Below are positions 47,253 to 55,003 of a DNA stretch of 64,000 nucleotides, one piece after another (positions within the stretch are counted from its first letter, which is position 1; each line of letters starts with the position of its first letter). Below the pieces are notes generated by a model. That model saw only the letters and a list, made by a program, of their open reading frames with translations, was not told where the DNA came from and ran no database searches. The translations under genes and the position numbers were made by a program. The stretch is from Microbispora sp. H11081 (GTDB taxonomy: Bacteria; Actinomycetota; Actinomycetes; Streptosporangiales; Streptosporangiaceae), in NCBI RefSeq assembly GCF_012999535.1, contig NZ_JABBWV010000001.1, positions 186,001 to 250,000 of the forward strand. The letters run 5' to 3'.

Positions 47253-48334
47253 ACGGGCTGATGCTGGTGGCCCAGCGGGAGATCCGCACCCGCGCCAGGA
47301 CGAAGTCGTTCCTGGTCAGCCTGGCGATCAGCGCGGTCCTGGTGGCCGTGCTCGCGTTCCTGCCGAAGGCCCTGGGCGGTGACGACACCTACGACGTGGG
47401 CGTCGTGGGCGGCACGCCCGCGCCCGTCGCCCAACTGGTGTACTCCCCGCTGCCCGACGAGGCGGCGGCGCGCAAGGCCGTGATCGACGGCGACATCGAC
47501 GCGGCCCTGGTGAACGGCGGCAAGGTCATCGCGAACGGCGAGCTCGACACCCGGCTCGGACTGATACTCGAAGCCGCCCACCGGGACGCCCAGATCAAGG
47601 CGGCCGGCGTCACGCTCACGCCGCTCCAGGTGGAGTCGGTCGGCGCCGACGCCAAGTATCAGAGCGTGCGCACCGGGCTGGCCACACTGCTCGTGATGGT
47701 GCTGTTCTTCCTGCTCGTCTACAGCGCGATGTTCGTCGCCATGGGAGTGGTGGAGGAGAAGGGCAGCCGCATCGTCGAGATCCTGCTCACCTCGGTGCGC
47801 CCCTGGCAGCTCCTCGGCGGCAAGATCGTCGGGCTGGGCGCGCTGGGGCTGGTCAACCTCGTCGTGATCATCGTCGTCGGCCTCGGGGCGTCCTTCGCGA
47901 CCGGCTTCACAGCCGACCTGCCGCCGGGGATGGCGGGAATCGTCGTCAGCGCGCTCGTCTGGTTCGTGCTCGGCTACGCGTTCTTCTCGGCGGTCGCCGC
48001 CGCCCTCGGCTCGCTCGTCTCCCGGCAGGAGGAGCTCAACAGCGTCCTGACGCCGCTGACCGCGGTGATGATGCTCGCCTACGTCACGGCCTACTTCGCC
48101 GCCGTCGAGCCCACCGGCACGCTCGCGCGCGTCCTGTCGCTCGTGCCGCCGTTCTCCTCGATGGTCATGCCGGTGCGTACGGCCGCCATGGAGGTGCCGC
48201 TGGGGGAGATCCTGCTGGCCGGAGCGCTCATGGTCGTGGCCGTGGCCGCCGTCGTGCTGGGCGCGGCCCGTGTCTACGAGCGCGCGGTGCTCCGCACCGG
48301 CGCCCGGGTCAAGCTCGGCGAAGTCGTCCGCTGA
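47249..48334 (+). CDS. ABC-2 type transporter permease (NatB-like)
   Basis: The 361-residue membrane protein has one N-terminal helix (residues 22-40), a 130-residue extracellular loop (YDVGVVGGTPAP...), and five clustered C-terminal helices; EEKGSRIVEILLTSVRP is the cytoplasmic ATPase-contact segment of the NatB/DrrB group. It overlaps its ATPase gene by ATGA. Sodium, lipid or drug export are all possible. Confidence 0.91.
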   Translation: MNGLMLVAQREIRTRARTKSFLVSLAISAVLVAVLAFLPKALGGDDTYDVGVVGGTPAPVAQLVYSPLPDEAAARKAVIDGDIDAALVNGGKVIANGELDTRLGLILEAAHRDAQIKAAGVTLTPLQVESVGADAKYQSVRTGLATLLVMVLFFLLVYSAMFVAMGVVEEKGSRIVEILLTSVRPWQLLGGKIVGLGALGLVNLVVIIVVGLGASFATGFTADLPPGMAGIVVSALVWFVLGYAFFSAVAAALGSLVSRQEELNSVLTPLTAVMMLAYVTAYFAAVEPTGTLARVLSLVPPFSSMVMPVRTAAMEVPLGEILLAGALMVVAVAAVVLGAARVYERAVLRTGARVKLGEVVR

Positions 48335-48353
48335 CCGGCCGGGCCCGGCAGGG

Positions 48354-48629
48354 TCAGGGGTGGCTGGAGAGCGTCCGGCTGATCATCTCGGCCGCGCGGC
48401 CGGGGTCGTCGGCGCTCTCCTGGCCGCCCGGGGCCCACAGGAACATCCATCCTTTCCCGGCGGGTGTGGCGAAGACGATCGTCTGCCTGCCGGTGCCCGG
48501 GTGCCGTACGGACAGGACCGGGTCGTCCGTGCCGAGCAGCCGCGAGGCGAGGCCGTGTTCGGACAGACGCGCCGCGAGTGCCGCGAGGTGGGCCAGGCGC
48601 TGCCGGCCGTAGTCGCCGGTGCCCGTCAC
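48354..48629 (-). CDS. Hypothetical protein, 91 residues, divergent from recA
   Basis: GTG start with GGAGGG upstream. Alternating strands (PVLSVRHPGTGRQTIVFATPAGKGWMFLWAPGG, residues about 37-69, in pieces) suggest a small beta-rich domain. Similar Trp-rich fragments occur near recA in related actinomycetes as I recall, but no function is known. It is convergent with the exporter operon, 19 bases from its stop. Confidence 0.7.
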   Translation of the reverse strand: MTGTGDYGRQRLAHLAALAARLSEHGLASRLLGTDDPVLSVRHPGTGRQTIVFATPAGKGWMFLWAPGGQESADDPGRAAEMISRTLSSHP

Positions 48630-48774
48630 GTGGCCCTCCAGCGGGAGATCCAGCTTTGCCTACCAGGATCGATCCAGGTCAGCGAACTGGCAACCATGGG
48701 AGGGTAACGCTCAAGGATGTAACGGCGGGGATGGGCCGCGTCCCTGGCCCGGGCCCGGCCGTTCCTGCATGTGA

Positions 48775-48790
48775 TCGAACAGTCGTTCGG
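48775..48790. promoter_or_regulatory. LexA (SOS) box of recA
   Basis: TCGAACAGTCGTTCGG: one base from a perfect TCGAAC-N4-GTTCGA, the Gram-positive/actinobacterial SOS box. It is 162 bases upstream of the recA ATG. Confidence 0.88.
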
Positions 48791-48889
48791 CTATATTGGA
48801 CTGGTGCCGCCGGGTGCGCCGCCAGGTCGCCGTGGGTGCGGCGGGTTCCCCGCCCGCCTTCCCGGTGGTGTGCGGGAAGCTCCGGAAAA

Positions 48890-48911
48890 TGTCGGTGGCA
48901 CCCCGTAGTTT
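48890..48911 (+). promoter_or_regulatory. PafBC-dependent (RecA-NDp) promoter of recA
   Basis: TGTCGGTG, eight bases, TAGTTT: an exact match to TGTCRGTG-N8-TAnnnT, the LexA-independent DNA-damage promoter known from mycobacteria. It is 41 bases upstream of the ATG. Confidence 0.82.
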
Positions 48912-48951
48912 TTCGGTGACCAGCAGACGACCACCCTCCAGGGGGCACCCA

Positions 48952-50073
48952 ATGGCAATCAACGACCGCGAGAAGGCCCTTGAGACCGCCCTCGCGCAAA
49001 TCGAGCGGCAGTTCGGCAAGGGCACCGTCATGCGCCTCGGAGACGACGCGCGTGCCCCGATCGAGGTCATCCCCACCGGCGCGATCGCCCTCGACGTCGC
49101 ACTCGGCATCGGCGGCTTCCCCCGCGGCCGGATCGTCGAGGTGTACGGCCCCGAGTCCTCCGGCAAGACGACGGTCGCCCTGCACGCCGTGGCCAACGCC
49201 CAGAAGGGCGGCGGCATCGCCGCCTTCATCGACGCCGAGCACGCCCTCGACCCCGAGTACGCGAAGAAGCTGGGCGTCGACGTCGACGCGTTGCTCGTGT
49301 CCCAGCCGGACACCGGCGAGCAGGCGCTCGAGATCGCGGACATGCTGATCCGCTCCGGCGCCGTCGACATCGTCGTGATCGACTCGGTGGCGGCCCTCGT
49401 GCCGAAGGCCGAGATCGAGGGCGAGATGGGCGACAGCCACGTCGGCCTCCAGGCCCGGCTCATGTCGCAGGCCCTGCGCAAGATCGCCGGCGCCCTGAAC
49501 CAGACCCGGACGACCGCGATCTTCATCAACCAGCTCCGCGAGAAGATCGGCGTCATGTTCGGAAGCCCCGAGACCACCACGGGTGGCAAGGCGCTGAAGT
49601 TCTACGCGTCGGTGCGGCTCGACGTCCGCAGGATCGAGACGCTCAAGGACGGCACCGAGCCGGTCGGCAACCGGACCCGGGTGAAGGTCGTCAAGAACAA
49701 GATGGCCCCGCCCTTCCGCCAGGCCGACTTCGACATCCTGTACGGCATCGGCATCTCCCGCGAGGGCGGCCTGATCGACATGGGTGTCGAGCACGGGTTC
49801 GTGCGCAAGGCCGGCGCCTGGTACACGTACGAGGGCGACCAGCTCGGGCAGGGCAAGGAGAACGCCCGCAACTTCCTGAAGAACAACCCCGACATCGCCA
49901 ACGAGATCGAGAAGAAGATCAAGGAGAAGCTGGGGGTCGGGCCCCGGCTCGACACGCCGAACGAGCCCGCCGCCGCTCCGGCGGCCTCGCCCGCTCCCGC
50001 GGCGGGCCGGGCGCCGGCCGCATCCGGCCGCGGCGCCAAAGCGGCCGCCGCGCCCAAGCCGGGTGACGTCTGA
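48952..50073 (+). CDS. recA: Recombinase RecA
   Basis: A 373-residue strand-exchange protein. Walker A GPESSGKT near residue 66, [17 protein letters not shown], Walker [15 protein letters not shown] and the L2 loop [21 protein letters not shown] are all present. ATG 48952 matches the family N-terminus [14 protein letters not shown]. The last 45 residues are Ala/Pro-rich and disordered. recX follows 8 bases after the stop. Regulation by LexA and PafBC sites is seen upstream. Confidence 0.98.
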   Translation: MAINDREKALETALAQIERQFGKGTVMRLGDDARAPIEVIPTGAIALDVALGIGGFPRGRIVEVYGPESSGKTTVALHAVANAQKGGGIAAFIDAEHALDPEYAKKLGVDVDALLVSQPDTGEQALEIADMLIRSGAVDIVVIDSVAALVPKAEIEGEMGDSHVGLQARLMSQALRKIAGALNQTRTTAIFINQLREKIGVMFGSPETTTGGKALKFYASVRLDVRRIETLKDGTEPVGNRTRVKVVKNKMAPPFRQADFDILYGIGISREGGLIDMGVEHGFVRKAGAWYTYEGDQLGQGKENARNFLKNNPDIANEIEKKIKEKLGVGPRLDTPNEPAAAPAASPAPAAGRAPAASGRGAKAAAAPKPGDV

Positions 50074-50081
50074 GCGCAGGC

Positions 50082-51095
50082 ATGAGGCGTGAGGAGTCCC
50101 CCGGCCGGGACGACGGAATCAGGCCGGGGGACTGGAACTCTGGACCCTGGGGGGCGGACGGGGAGTCGTCCGGACCCGCCGTGGACGCGTCCGAGACGAT
50201 CTCCGCCCTGCGGGCGGAGATCCGCAGGCGCTCGGGCACCCCTCGCGGCCGGCGTGGTGGTGACCGCGCCGAGGGCTTCGGCGACACCGCAGGCGGCGCC
50301 GGAGACGGCTCGGGTGGCGACACCTGGAACGCGGGCACACCGGGTGGCACACAGAGCGATGCCGGGAGCGATACAGGAAGCGGCGGCGTGGGCTTCGGCG
50401 CGGGCGGGCTCCGGGAGGAGCGCGACGGGTCGAGCCGGGAGGACGCCGGGTCCGGACGCCCGCGTCAGGGGCGCGGCAGGCGGCGCAGGGGAGACCGGGG
50501 CGAGTCACGCGAGTGGTCCGGCGGGTGGCCGCCCGACGGGCCGCAGAAGGGCAAGGGGCCGCAGAAGGGCACAGGGGCGGCCGAAGGGCCGCCTGCCGAC
50601 CCCGAGGCGGTCGCCAGGGCCATCTGCTTGCGGCTGCTGACGATGGCGCCCAAGACCAGGGCCCAGCTAGCGGACGCGTTGCGCAAGCGGGACGTGCCCG
50701 AGGAGGCGGCGAACGCCGTGCTGGAGCGGTTCTCCGAGGTCGGGCTCATCGACGACGAGGCGTTCGCCGCCGCATGGGTGAGCTCCCGGCACGCCGGTCG
50801 CGGACTCGCCGGTCGCGCGCTCGCCCAGGAACTGCGACGTCGCGGCGTCGCGGAGGAGACGGTCAAGGACGCCGTCGGGCGGCTCGACCCCGACGAGGAG
50901 ACCGAGACCGCGCGCCGGCTGGTGGAGCGGAAGCTGGCCGCGACCCGAGGGGTGGAGCCGCAGGCGCGCATGCGACGCTTGGTCGGCATGCTGGCTCGCA
51001 AGGGCTACTCGCCGGGCCTGGCCTTCCGGGTGGTCCGAGAGGCGATCGAGGCCGAGGGAAGCCCGTCGGATGGGCTTCCGGATGCCTTCGAGTGA
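50082..51095 (+). CDS. recX: Regulatory protein RecX with long disordered N-terminal extension
   Basis: The C-terminal 160 residues are RecX helical repeats: AICLRLLTMAPKTRAQLADALRKRDVPEEAANAVLERFSEVGLIDDEAFAAAWV, in pieces, then GRALAQELRRRGV and RMRRLVGMLARKGY. RecX usually has 150-200 residues. Here about 175 residues rich in Gly, Asp, Ser and Arg precede it (for example GDTAGGAGDGSGGD; GRGRRRRGDRGES), probably disordered. The protein inhibits RecA filaments; co-transcription with recA is normal. Confidence 0.92.
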   Translation: MRREESPGRDDGIRPGDWNSGPWGADGESSGPAVDASETISALRAEIRRRSGTPRGRRGGDRAEGFGDTAGGAGDGSGGDTWNAGTPGGTQSDAGSDTGSGGVGFGAGGLREERDGSSREDAGSGRPRQGRGRRRRGDRGESREWSGGWPPDGPQKGKGPQKGTGAAEGPPADPEAVARAICLRLLTMAPKTRAQLADALRKRDVPEEAANAVLERFSEVGLIDDEAFAAAWVSSRHAGRGLAGRALAQELRRRGVAEETVKDAVGRLDPDEETETARRLVERKLAATRGVEPQARMRRLVGMLARKGYSPGLAFRVVREAIEAEGSPSDGLPDAFE

Positions 51096-51372
51096 TCGAT
51101 AGCACCATGCAAAAGTCGCTTGACAGGGTATCTTTGCTTGCTCGTTACCTCTCCGACGCTTAATCTCGACCGCAGTGAGGAGTTACTCCGCGCAGCGCGG
51201 ATTGCCATAACGGTGTACCCAACGGACGAGAGACTTTGACCGGCCTCCGGGCCATATCGGCCGCCCCTCGGGGCGTCCGGGCATTGCGACCATATTTGTC
51301 CTGGTGACGCCACCGGGCGCTGCCGTGCTGCGCGTGTAACCCCTGCCGAGAGTTGCCGAGAGGGGTGAGCGC
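51096..51372 (+). promoter_or_regulatory. rny upstream region with TTGACA box
   Basis: A 277-base gap. TTGACA at 51120-51125 is a consensus -35; the best -10 is a weak TTACCT 19 bases later. No coding or strong hairpin was found, and the long leader before rny could carry post-transcriptional control. Confidence 0.4.
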
Positions 51373-52998
51373 ATGGACACGGTCGTGATCGTACTTGCGG
51401 TTGCGGTGGTGCTGCTGGCTCTCGTGATGATCGCCGCCCTTGTCATAGTCATGCGCCGCACCGGCGGTGTCGTCGCACCGCCCGGCCCTACACCCGAGCA
51501 GCTCGCCGAGGTGAAGGCCGAGGTCAACGAGGAGCTCGAACGCGCCAGACACGAGGCCGAAGAGATCCGTACGAAGGCGGAGCGGGACGCGGGGGAGATT
51601 CTCAAGAAGTCGGAGACACTGGCCGAGAGCGCCGCGCTGATGCGCAAGGAGGTCGAGGAGGAGACGCGCGTCCTCAAGACCGAGCTCAAGGAGCTGCGCT
51701 CCGACCTCGAACGCCGCGAGAACCGGCTGGCCGAGCGTGAGCAGCGGCTCGACGAGGAGGCGCGCAGGCAGACCGAGCGGGCCCGCAAGCTGGCCGAGAC
51801 GGAGACCGAGCTGGCCGACCGCCGCGAGGAGCTGGACCGGGTGGCCGAGCGGCGGCAGGAGATCCTGGAACGGGTGGCCGGCCTGACGGCCGACCAGGCC
51901 AAGGCGGAGCTGGTCAAGGAGATCGAGAACCAGGCGAAGCGCGAGGCCGCGCTGATCGTCCGGGAGATCGAGGGCGAGGCCAGGCGTGAGGGGGAGAAGC
52001 GCGCCTGCAAGATCGTGACGCTGGCTGTGCAGCGGGTCGCCACCGAGCAGACGGCCGAGTCGGTGGTGAGCGTCCTCCATCTGCCCGGCGACGAGATGAA
52101 GGGCCGCATCATCGGCCGCGAAGGCCGCAACATCCGGGCCTTCGAGTCCACCACCGGCGTCAACCTGATCATCGACGACACGCCGGAGGCGGTGCTGCTG
52201 TCGTGCTTCGACCCGGTCCGCCGGGAGACGGCCCGGCTGACGCTGGAGAAGCTCGTCCTCGACGGCCGGATCCACCCCCAGCGCATCGAGGAGGCGTACG
52301 AGCGCAGCAAGGCCGAGGTGCTGGACCTGTGCGTGCGGGCCGGAGAGGACGCGCTGGTCGAGCTGGGCATCACCGAGATGCATCCCGAGCTGGTCACCCT
52401 GCTGGGCCAGCTCCGCTACCGCACCTCCTACGGCCAGAACGTGCTCAAGCACCTCATCGAGTCGGCGCACATCGCCGGCATCATGGCCTCGGAGCTGCGG
52501 CTCGACCGTGACCTCGTCAAGCGCTGCGCGCTGCTGCACGACATCGGCAAGGCGCTCACCCACGAGGTCGAGGGCAGCCACGCGATGATCGGCGCGGAGA
52601 TCGCCCGGCGGTACGGCGAACACGAGGACGTCGTCCACGCCATCGAGGCGCACCACAACGAGGTGGAGGTCAGGACCGTCGAAGCGGTTCTCACCCAGGC
52701 CGCGGACGCGATCAGCGGCAGTCGTCCCGGCGCCCGGCGCGAGTCCCTGGAGGCGTACGTCAAACGGCTGGAGCGCCTGGAGGAGATCGCCCAGTCCTAC
52801 GAGGGCGTGGACAAGGTCTTCGCGATGCAGGCGGGCAGGGAGATCCGGGTCATGGTCCGGCCGGACAACGTCGACGACATCCAGGCCCAGGTCATCGCGA
52901 GGGACGTCGCCAAGCAGGTCGAGGAGGAGCTGACCTACCCCGGCCAGATCCGCATCACCGTGGTCCGCGAGTCCCGCGCCACCGAATTCGCTCGCTGA
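51373..52998 (+). CDS. rny: Ribonuclease Y
   Basis: The 541-residue membrane-anchored endoribonuclease has an N-terminal helix (residues 2-27), a coiled coil rich in Glu/Arg/Lys (about 35-215), a KH domain with IIGREGRNIRAFESTTGV near 243, and an HD domain with LLHDIGKALTHEVEGSHAMIGAE near 387 (His-Asp metal pair). It starts decay of many mRNAs. It is 277 bases after recX. The recA-recX-rny order is common in Streptosporangiales and Streptomyces. Confidence 0.95.
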   Translation: MDTVVIVLAVAVVLLALVMIAALVIVMRRTGGVVAPPGPTPEQLAEVKAEVNEELERARHEAEEIRTKAERDAGEILKKSETLAESAALMRKEVEEETRVLKTELKELRSDLERRENRLAEREQRLDEEARRQTERARKLAETETELADRREELDRVAERRQEILERVAGLTADQAKAELVKEIENQAKREAALIVREIEGEARREGEKRACKIVTLAVQRVATEQTAESVVSVLHLPGDEMKGRIIGREGRNIRAFESTTGVNLIIDDTPEAVLLSCFDPVRRETARLTLEKLVLDGRIHPQRIEEAYERSKAEVLDLCVRAGEDALVELGITEMHPELVTLLGQLRYRTSYGQNVLKHLIESAHIAGIMASELRLDRDLVKRCALLHDIGKALTHEVEGSHAMIGAEIARRYGEHEDVVHAIEAHHNEVEVRTVEAVLTQAADAISGSRPGARRESLEAYVKRLERLEEIAQSYEGVDKVFAMQAGREIRVMVRPDNVDDIQAQVIARDVAKQVEEELTYPGQIRITVVRESRATEFAR

Positions 52999-53165
52999 CG
53001 CGCTCCCCGGCTCGAAGGACAGTGCCCCTCGTCGCCAGTTCATGACGACGAGAGGGTTCTTTCTCTCCGTCGTCCCGGAGGAGCGCGGCGACAGCGCCGT
53101 CTGGGCAGGGTCGCTCGGCCTGACGACGCGCATGGCCTGCGCAAGGTGGTGCGCGCGCGGGGCCG

Positions 53166-53190
53166 CCCGGCGGCCGTGGGGGCCGCCGGG
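53166..53190. terminator. Hairpin between convergent rny and methyltransferase genes
   Basis: Perfect 10-base stem CCCGGCGGCC / GGCCGCCGGG with a 5-base loop, 168 bases after the rny stop and 16 before the methyltransferase stop. Confidence 0.7.
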
Positions 53191-53205
53191 TGTCAGGCGC
53201 GGGTG

Positions 53206-54144
53206 TCAGGCGCGGCGGGCGGCCCAGACGGTGCGCTCGGTCCGTACGGCGAGATCCTCGCGGCGGAGAATGCTGGTCGGGCTGTCGGTGTCCAGGAGTT
53301 CGTCCAGCGCGGCGAGATCCTCGGGGCCGAGGGCGGGCGCGGCGACACCGCGGATGCGCCGCAGGCTGCTCAAGGCGTAGCGGCCGACCGCTTCGCTGCG
53401 CTTTCCTTCGATGTCGACGGTGATCGTGCGCATGTCCTCGACGGTGAAACCGGCGGCCGTCAGCATCGGGCCCCAGTCGGCGCCGCGGTGCGGAACGTGC
53501 TCGGCGTGGAAGCTGTCGGTCGCCGCATGGGCACGGTCTTCGAGCCCGGGCCGGCTCTCGGGGGCGTGGGCGGGCAGGAAGCGAGGGAAGCCCGCGAGTT
53601 CGACGAGGGCGAACAGGCCGCCGGGGGCGAGCAGGTCGTGGACGTTCCTGAGAGCGCGGCCGGGGTCGGCCATGTGGTGCATCGAGGCCGAGGCCCACAC
53701 CAGATCCGGCGTGCCGAGGTCGGGCCAGTGGCCGGCGTCGAGGTCGGCCCGCACGGTCCGTACGCGCTCCTCGGCTCCGCGGGCGCGTGCCCGCTCGCGC
53801 AGGCGCTGGAGATGCCCGGGCGAGGTGTCGACGGCGGTGACATGGGCGCCGGGGAAGCGTTCGAGGAGCGCGAAGGTGCCCGCGCCGGTGCCGGAGCCCA
53901 GGTCCACGATCTGGCGCGGCTCGCTCTTCAGCGGCAGCCAGGCGGTGATGGAGGCGGTGTGCTCGGCGAGCACCTCGGCGTCCAGGTCGAGGATCTCCGC
54001 CTGCCCCGCGTCGCCGTGCCCGTGGTCGCCAGGATGGTGACCAGGGTGGTGGCCGGAGTGATGGCCGGGGTGGTGGCCGGAGTGATGGCCGGGGTGGTGG
54101 CCGCCTTCGTCATGGTGGGCGGTGTGCCGGTGTGTTCTGGGCAT
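53206..54144 (-). CDS. SAM-dependent methyltransferase with His-rich N-terminus
   Basis: A 312-residue class I methyltransferase. IVDLGSGTGAGTFALLERFPGAHVTAVDTS near residue 79 is motif I with the acidic loop, and LDAGHWPDLGTPDLVWASASMHHMADPGRAL near 133 is motif II. The first 45 residues carry a tandem HHPGHHSG repeat with 14 or more His, which should bind nickel, zinc or copper. Substrate unknown. The XRE-cupin gene lies 122 bases upstream on the same strand and may control it. Confidence 0.88.
   Translation of the reverse strand: MPRTHRHTAHHDEGGHHPGHHSGHHPGHHSGHHPGHHPGDHGHGDAGQAEILDLDAEVLAEHTASITAWLPLKSEPRQIVDLGSGTGAGTFALLERFPGAHVTAVDTSPGHLQRLRERARARGAEERVRTVRADLDAGHWPDLGTPDLVWASASMHHMADPGRALRNVHDLLAPGGLFALVELAGFPRFLPAHAPESRPGLEDRAHAATDSFHAEHVPHRGADWGPMLTAAGFTVEDMRTITVDIEGKRSEAVGRYALSSLRRIRGVAAPALGPEDLAALDELLDTDSPTSILRREDLAVRTERTVWAARRA
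54031..54102. repeat. 24-base repeat encoding HHPGHHSG
   Basis: GTGGTGGCCGGAGTGATGGCCGGG-type units repeat about 2.5-3 times at the 5' end of the methyltransferase gene; half-units of 12 bases are also visible. The repeated phase always yields His-His-Pro/Ser-Gly. Confidence 0.8.
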
Positions 54145-54266
54145 GGCGTCACCGTAAGCCCGTCATGCGCCTGCCGCACTACCGCTTGCGGGATACGCAA
54201 GAAGATGGCGCGGCGCGCTGCCCGGCACGCAAGAACCCCCCAGGAGCCGGGCCGATCATGGTGCGG

Positions 54267-54863
54267 TCACTCGCGGGAGCCCTGGCCGGCTTCGGAGCCG
54301 TCGGCGTCCTTCTGGTGTCCGCGGCGGGCGTCGCGGTCGAAGATGCCCAGGATTTCGCATGGCCCGCCTCCGGCGCCGATGGCGTGCGGCATCATGGTGG
54401 GGAACTCGGCGGCCTGGTCGGTCTCGATGCGATAGCGCCGGTGGCCGAGCATGAGGATGGCGGTGCCGGACAGCACGACGAGCCATTCGCGGCCGGGGTG
54501 GGCGCGCATGCGGGCCGGGTTGTCGGGCGGAGGGCCGGTCAGCCGCTGGCGCATGACGCTCATGCCGGGGTCGCCCTTGATGGGCCAGCGCATCAGGCCG
54601 TGGGCGGCGTCGATCATCGGACTGATGACGACGTCGTCGGCGGCGTTCTCCACGAGCTGGTCCAGCGTGGTGTCGAGCGCGCGGGCCAGGGTGACGAGCT
54701 GATCCAGGGCGAGGCGGCGCCGGCCGTTCTCGATGCGGCTCAGTGACGACTGGCTGAGGTTGGCGCGGGTGGCCAGCTCCTCCAGTGACCAGCCCTGCGC
54801 GACCCGCAGCGCGCGGATCCGCTTGCGTACGAGGCTGTCCAGCTGTCCGTCGTCTTGCGTCAC
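54267..54863 (-). CDS. XRE-family regulator with C-terminal cupin domain
   Basis: A 198-residue protein: XRE HTH at residues 10-62 (RKRIRALRVAQGWSLEELATRANLSQSSLSRIENGRR, read in pieces) and a cupin sensor (MRAHPGREWLVVLSGTAILMLGHRRYRIETDQAAEFPTMMPHAIGAGG). Metal-type His occur in the cupin. I chose GTG 54863; a TAGCAT box ends seven bases upstream, indicating a leaderless mRNA. A longer frame to 54953 is less likely. Confidence 0.88.
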   Translation of the reverse strand: MTQDDGQLDSLVRKRIRALRVAQGWSLEELATRANLSQSSLSRIENGRRRLALDQLVTLARALDTTLDQLVENAADDVVISPMIDAAHGLMRWPIKGDPGMSVMRQRLTGPPPDNPARMRAHPGREWLVVLSGTAILMLGHRRYRIETDQAAEFPTMMPHAIGAGGGPCEILGIFDRDARRGHQKDADGSEAGQGSRE

Positions 54864-54870
54864 GGGCCAA

Positions 54871-54876
54871 ATGCTA
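54871..54876 (-). promoter_or_regulatory. -10 box of leaderless XRE-cupin mRNA
   Basis: TAGCAT on the minus strand, seven bases from the GTG start. An upstream TGGACA is spaced 15 bases away, somewhat short for a -35. Confidence 0.55.
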
Positions 54877-55003
54877 TGCCGCGCGGGCCGCTGTCCAGCG
54901 GCCCGCGCGGCAGGCAAGACGGGCAAGGTGTCGAGAGTGACCTCGGCGATCACGCCGATCGCGGTGGCTCCGTGATCGGCGTGATCGCTACTGAAAGACC
55001 CGG

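Larger units (their letters stand above)
48630..48951. other. recA upstream region
   Basis: 322 bases between divergent genes. It holds the LexA box and PafBC-type promoter listed separately. GTG frames upstream of the recA ATG in this stretch add no conserved residues and are not used. Confidence 0.7.

Noticed and set aside
51120-51150. Small RNA gene between recX and rny
   Set aside because: A TTGACA box is present but there is no terminator or conserved fold before the rny start, so a long leader is simpler.
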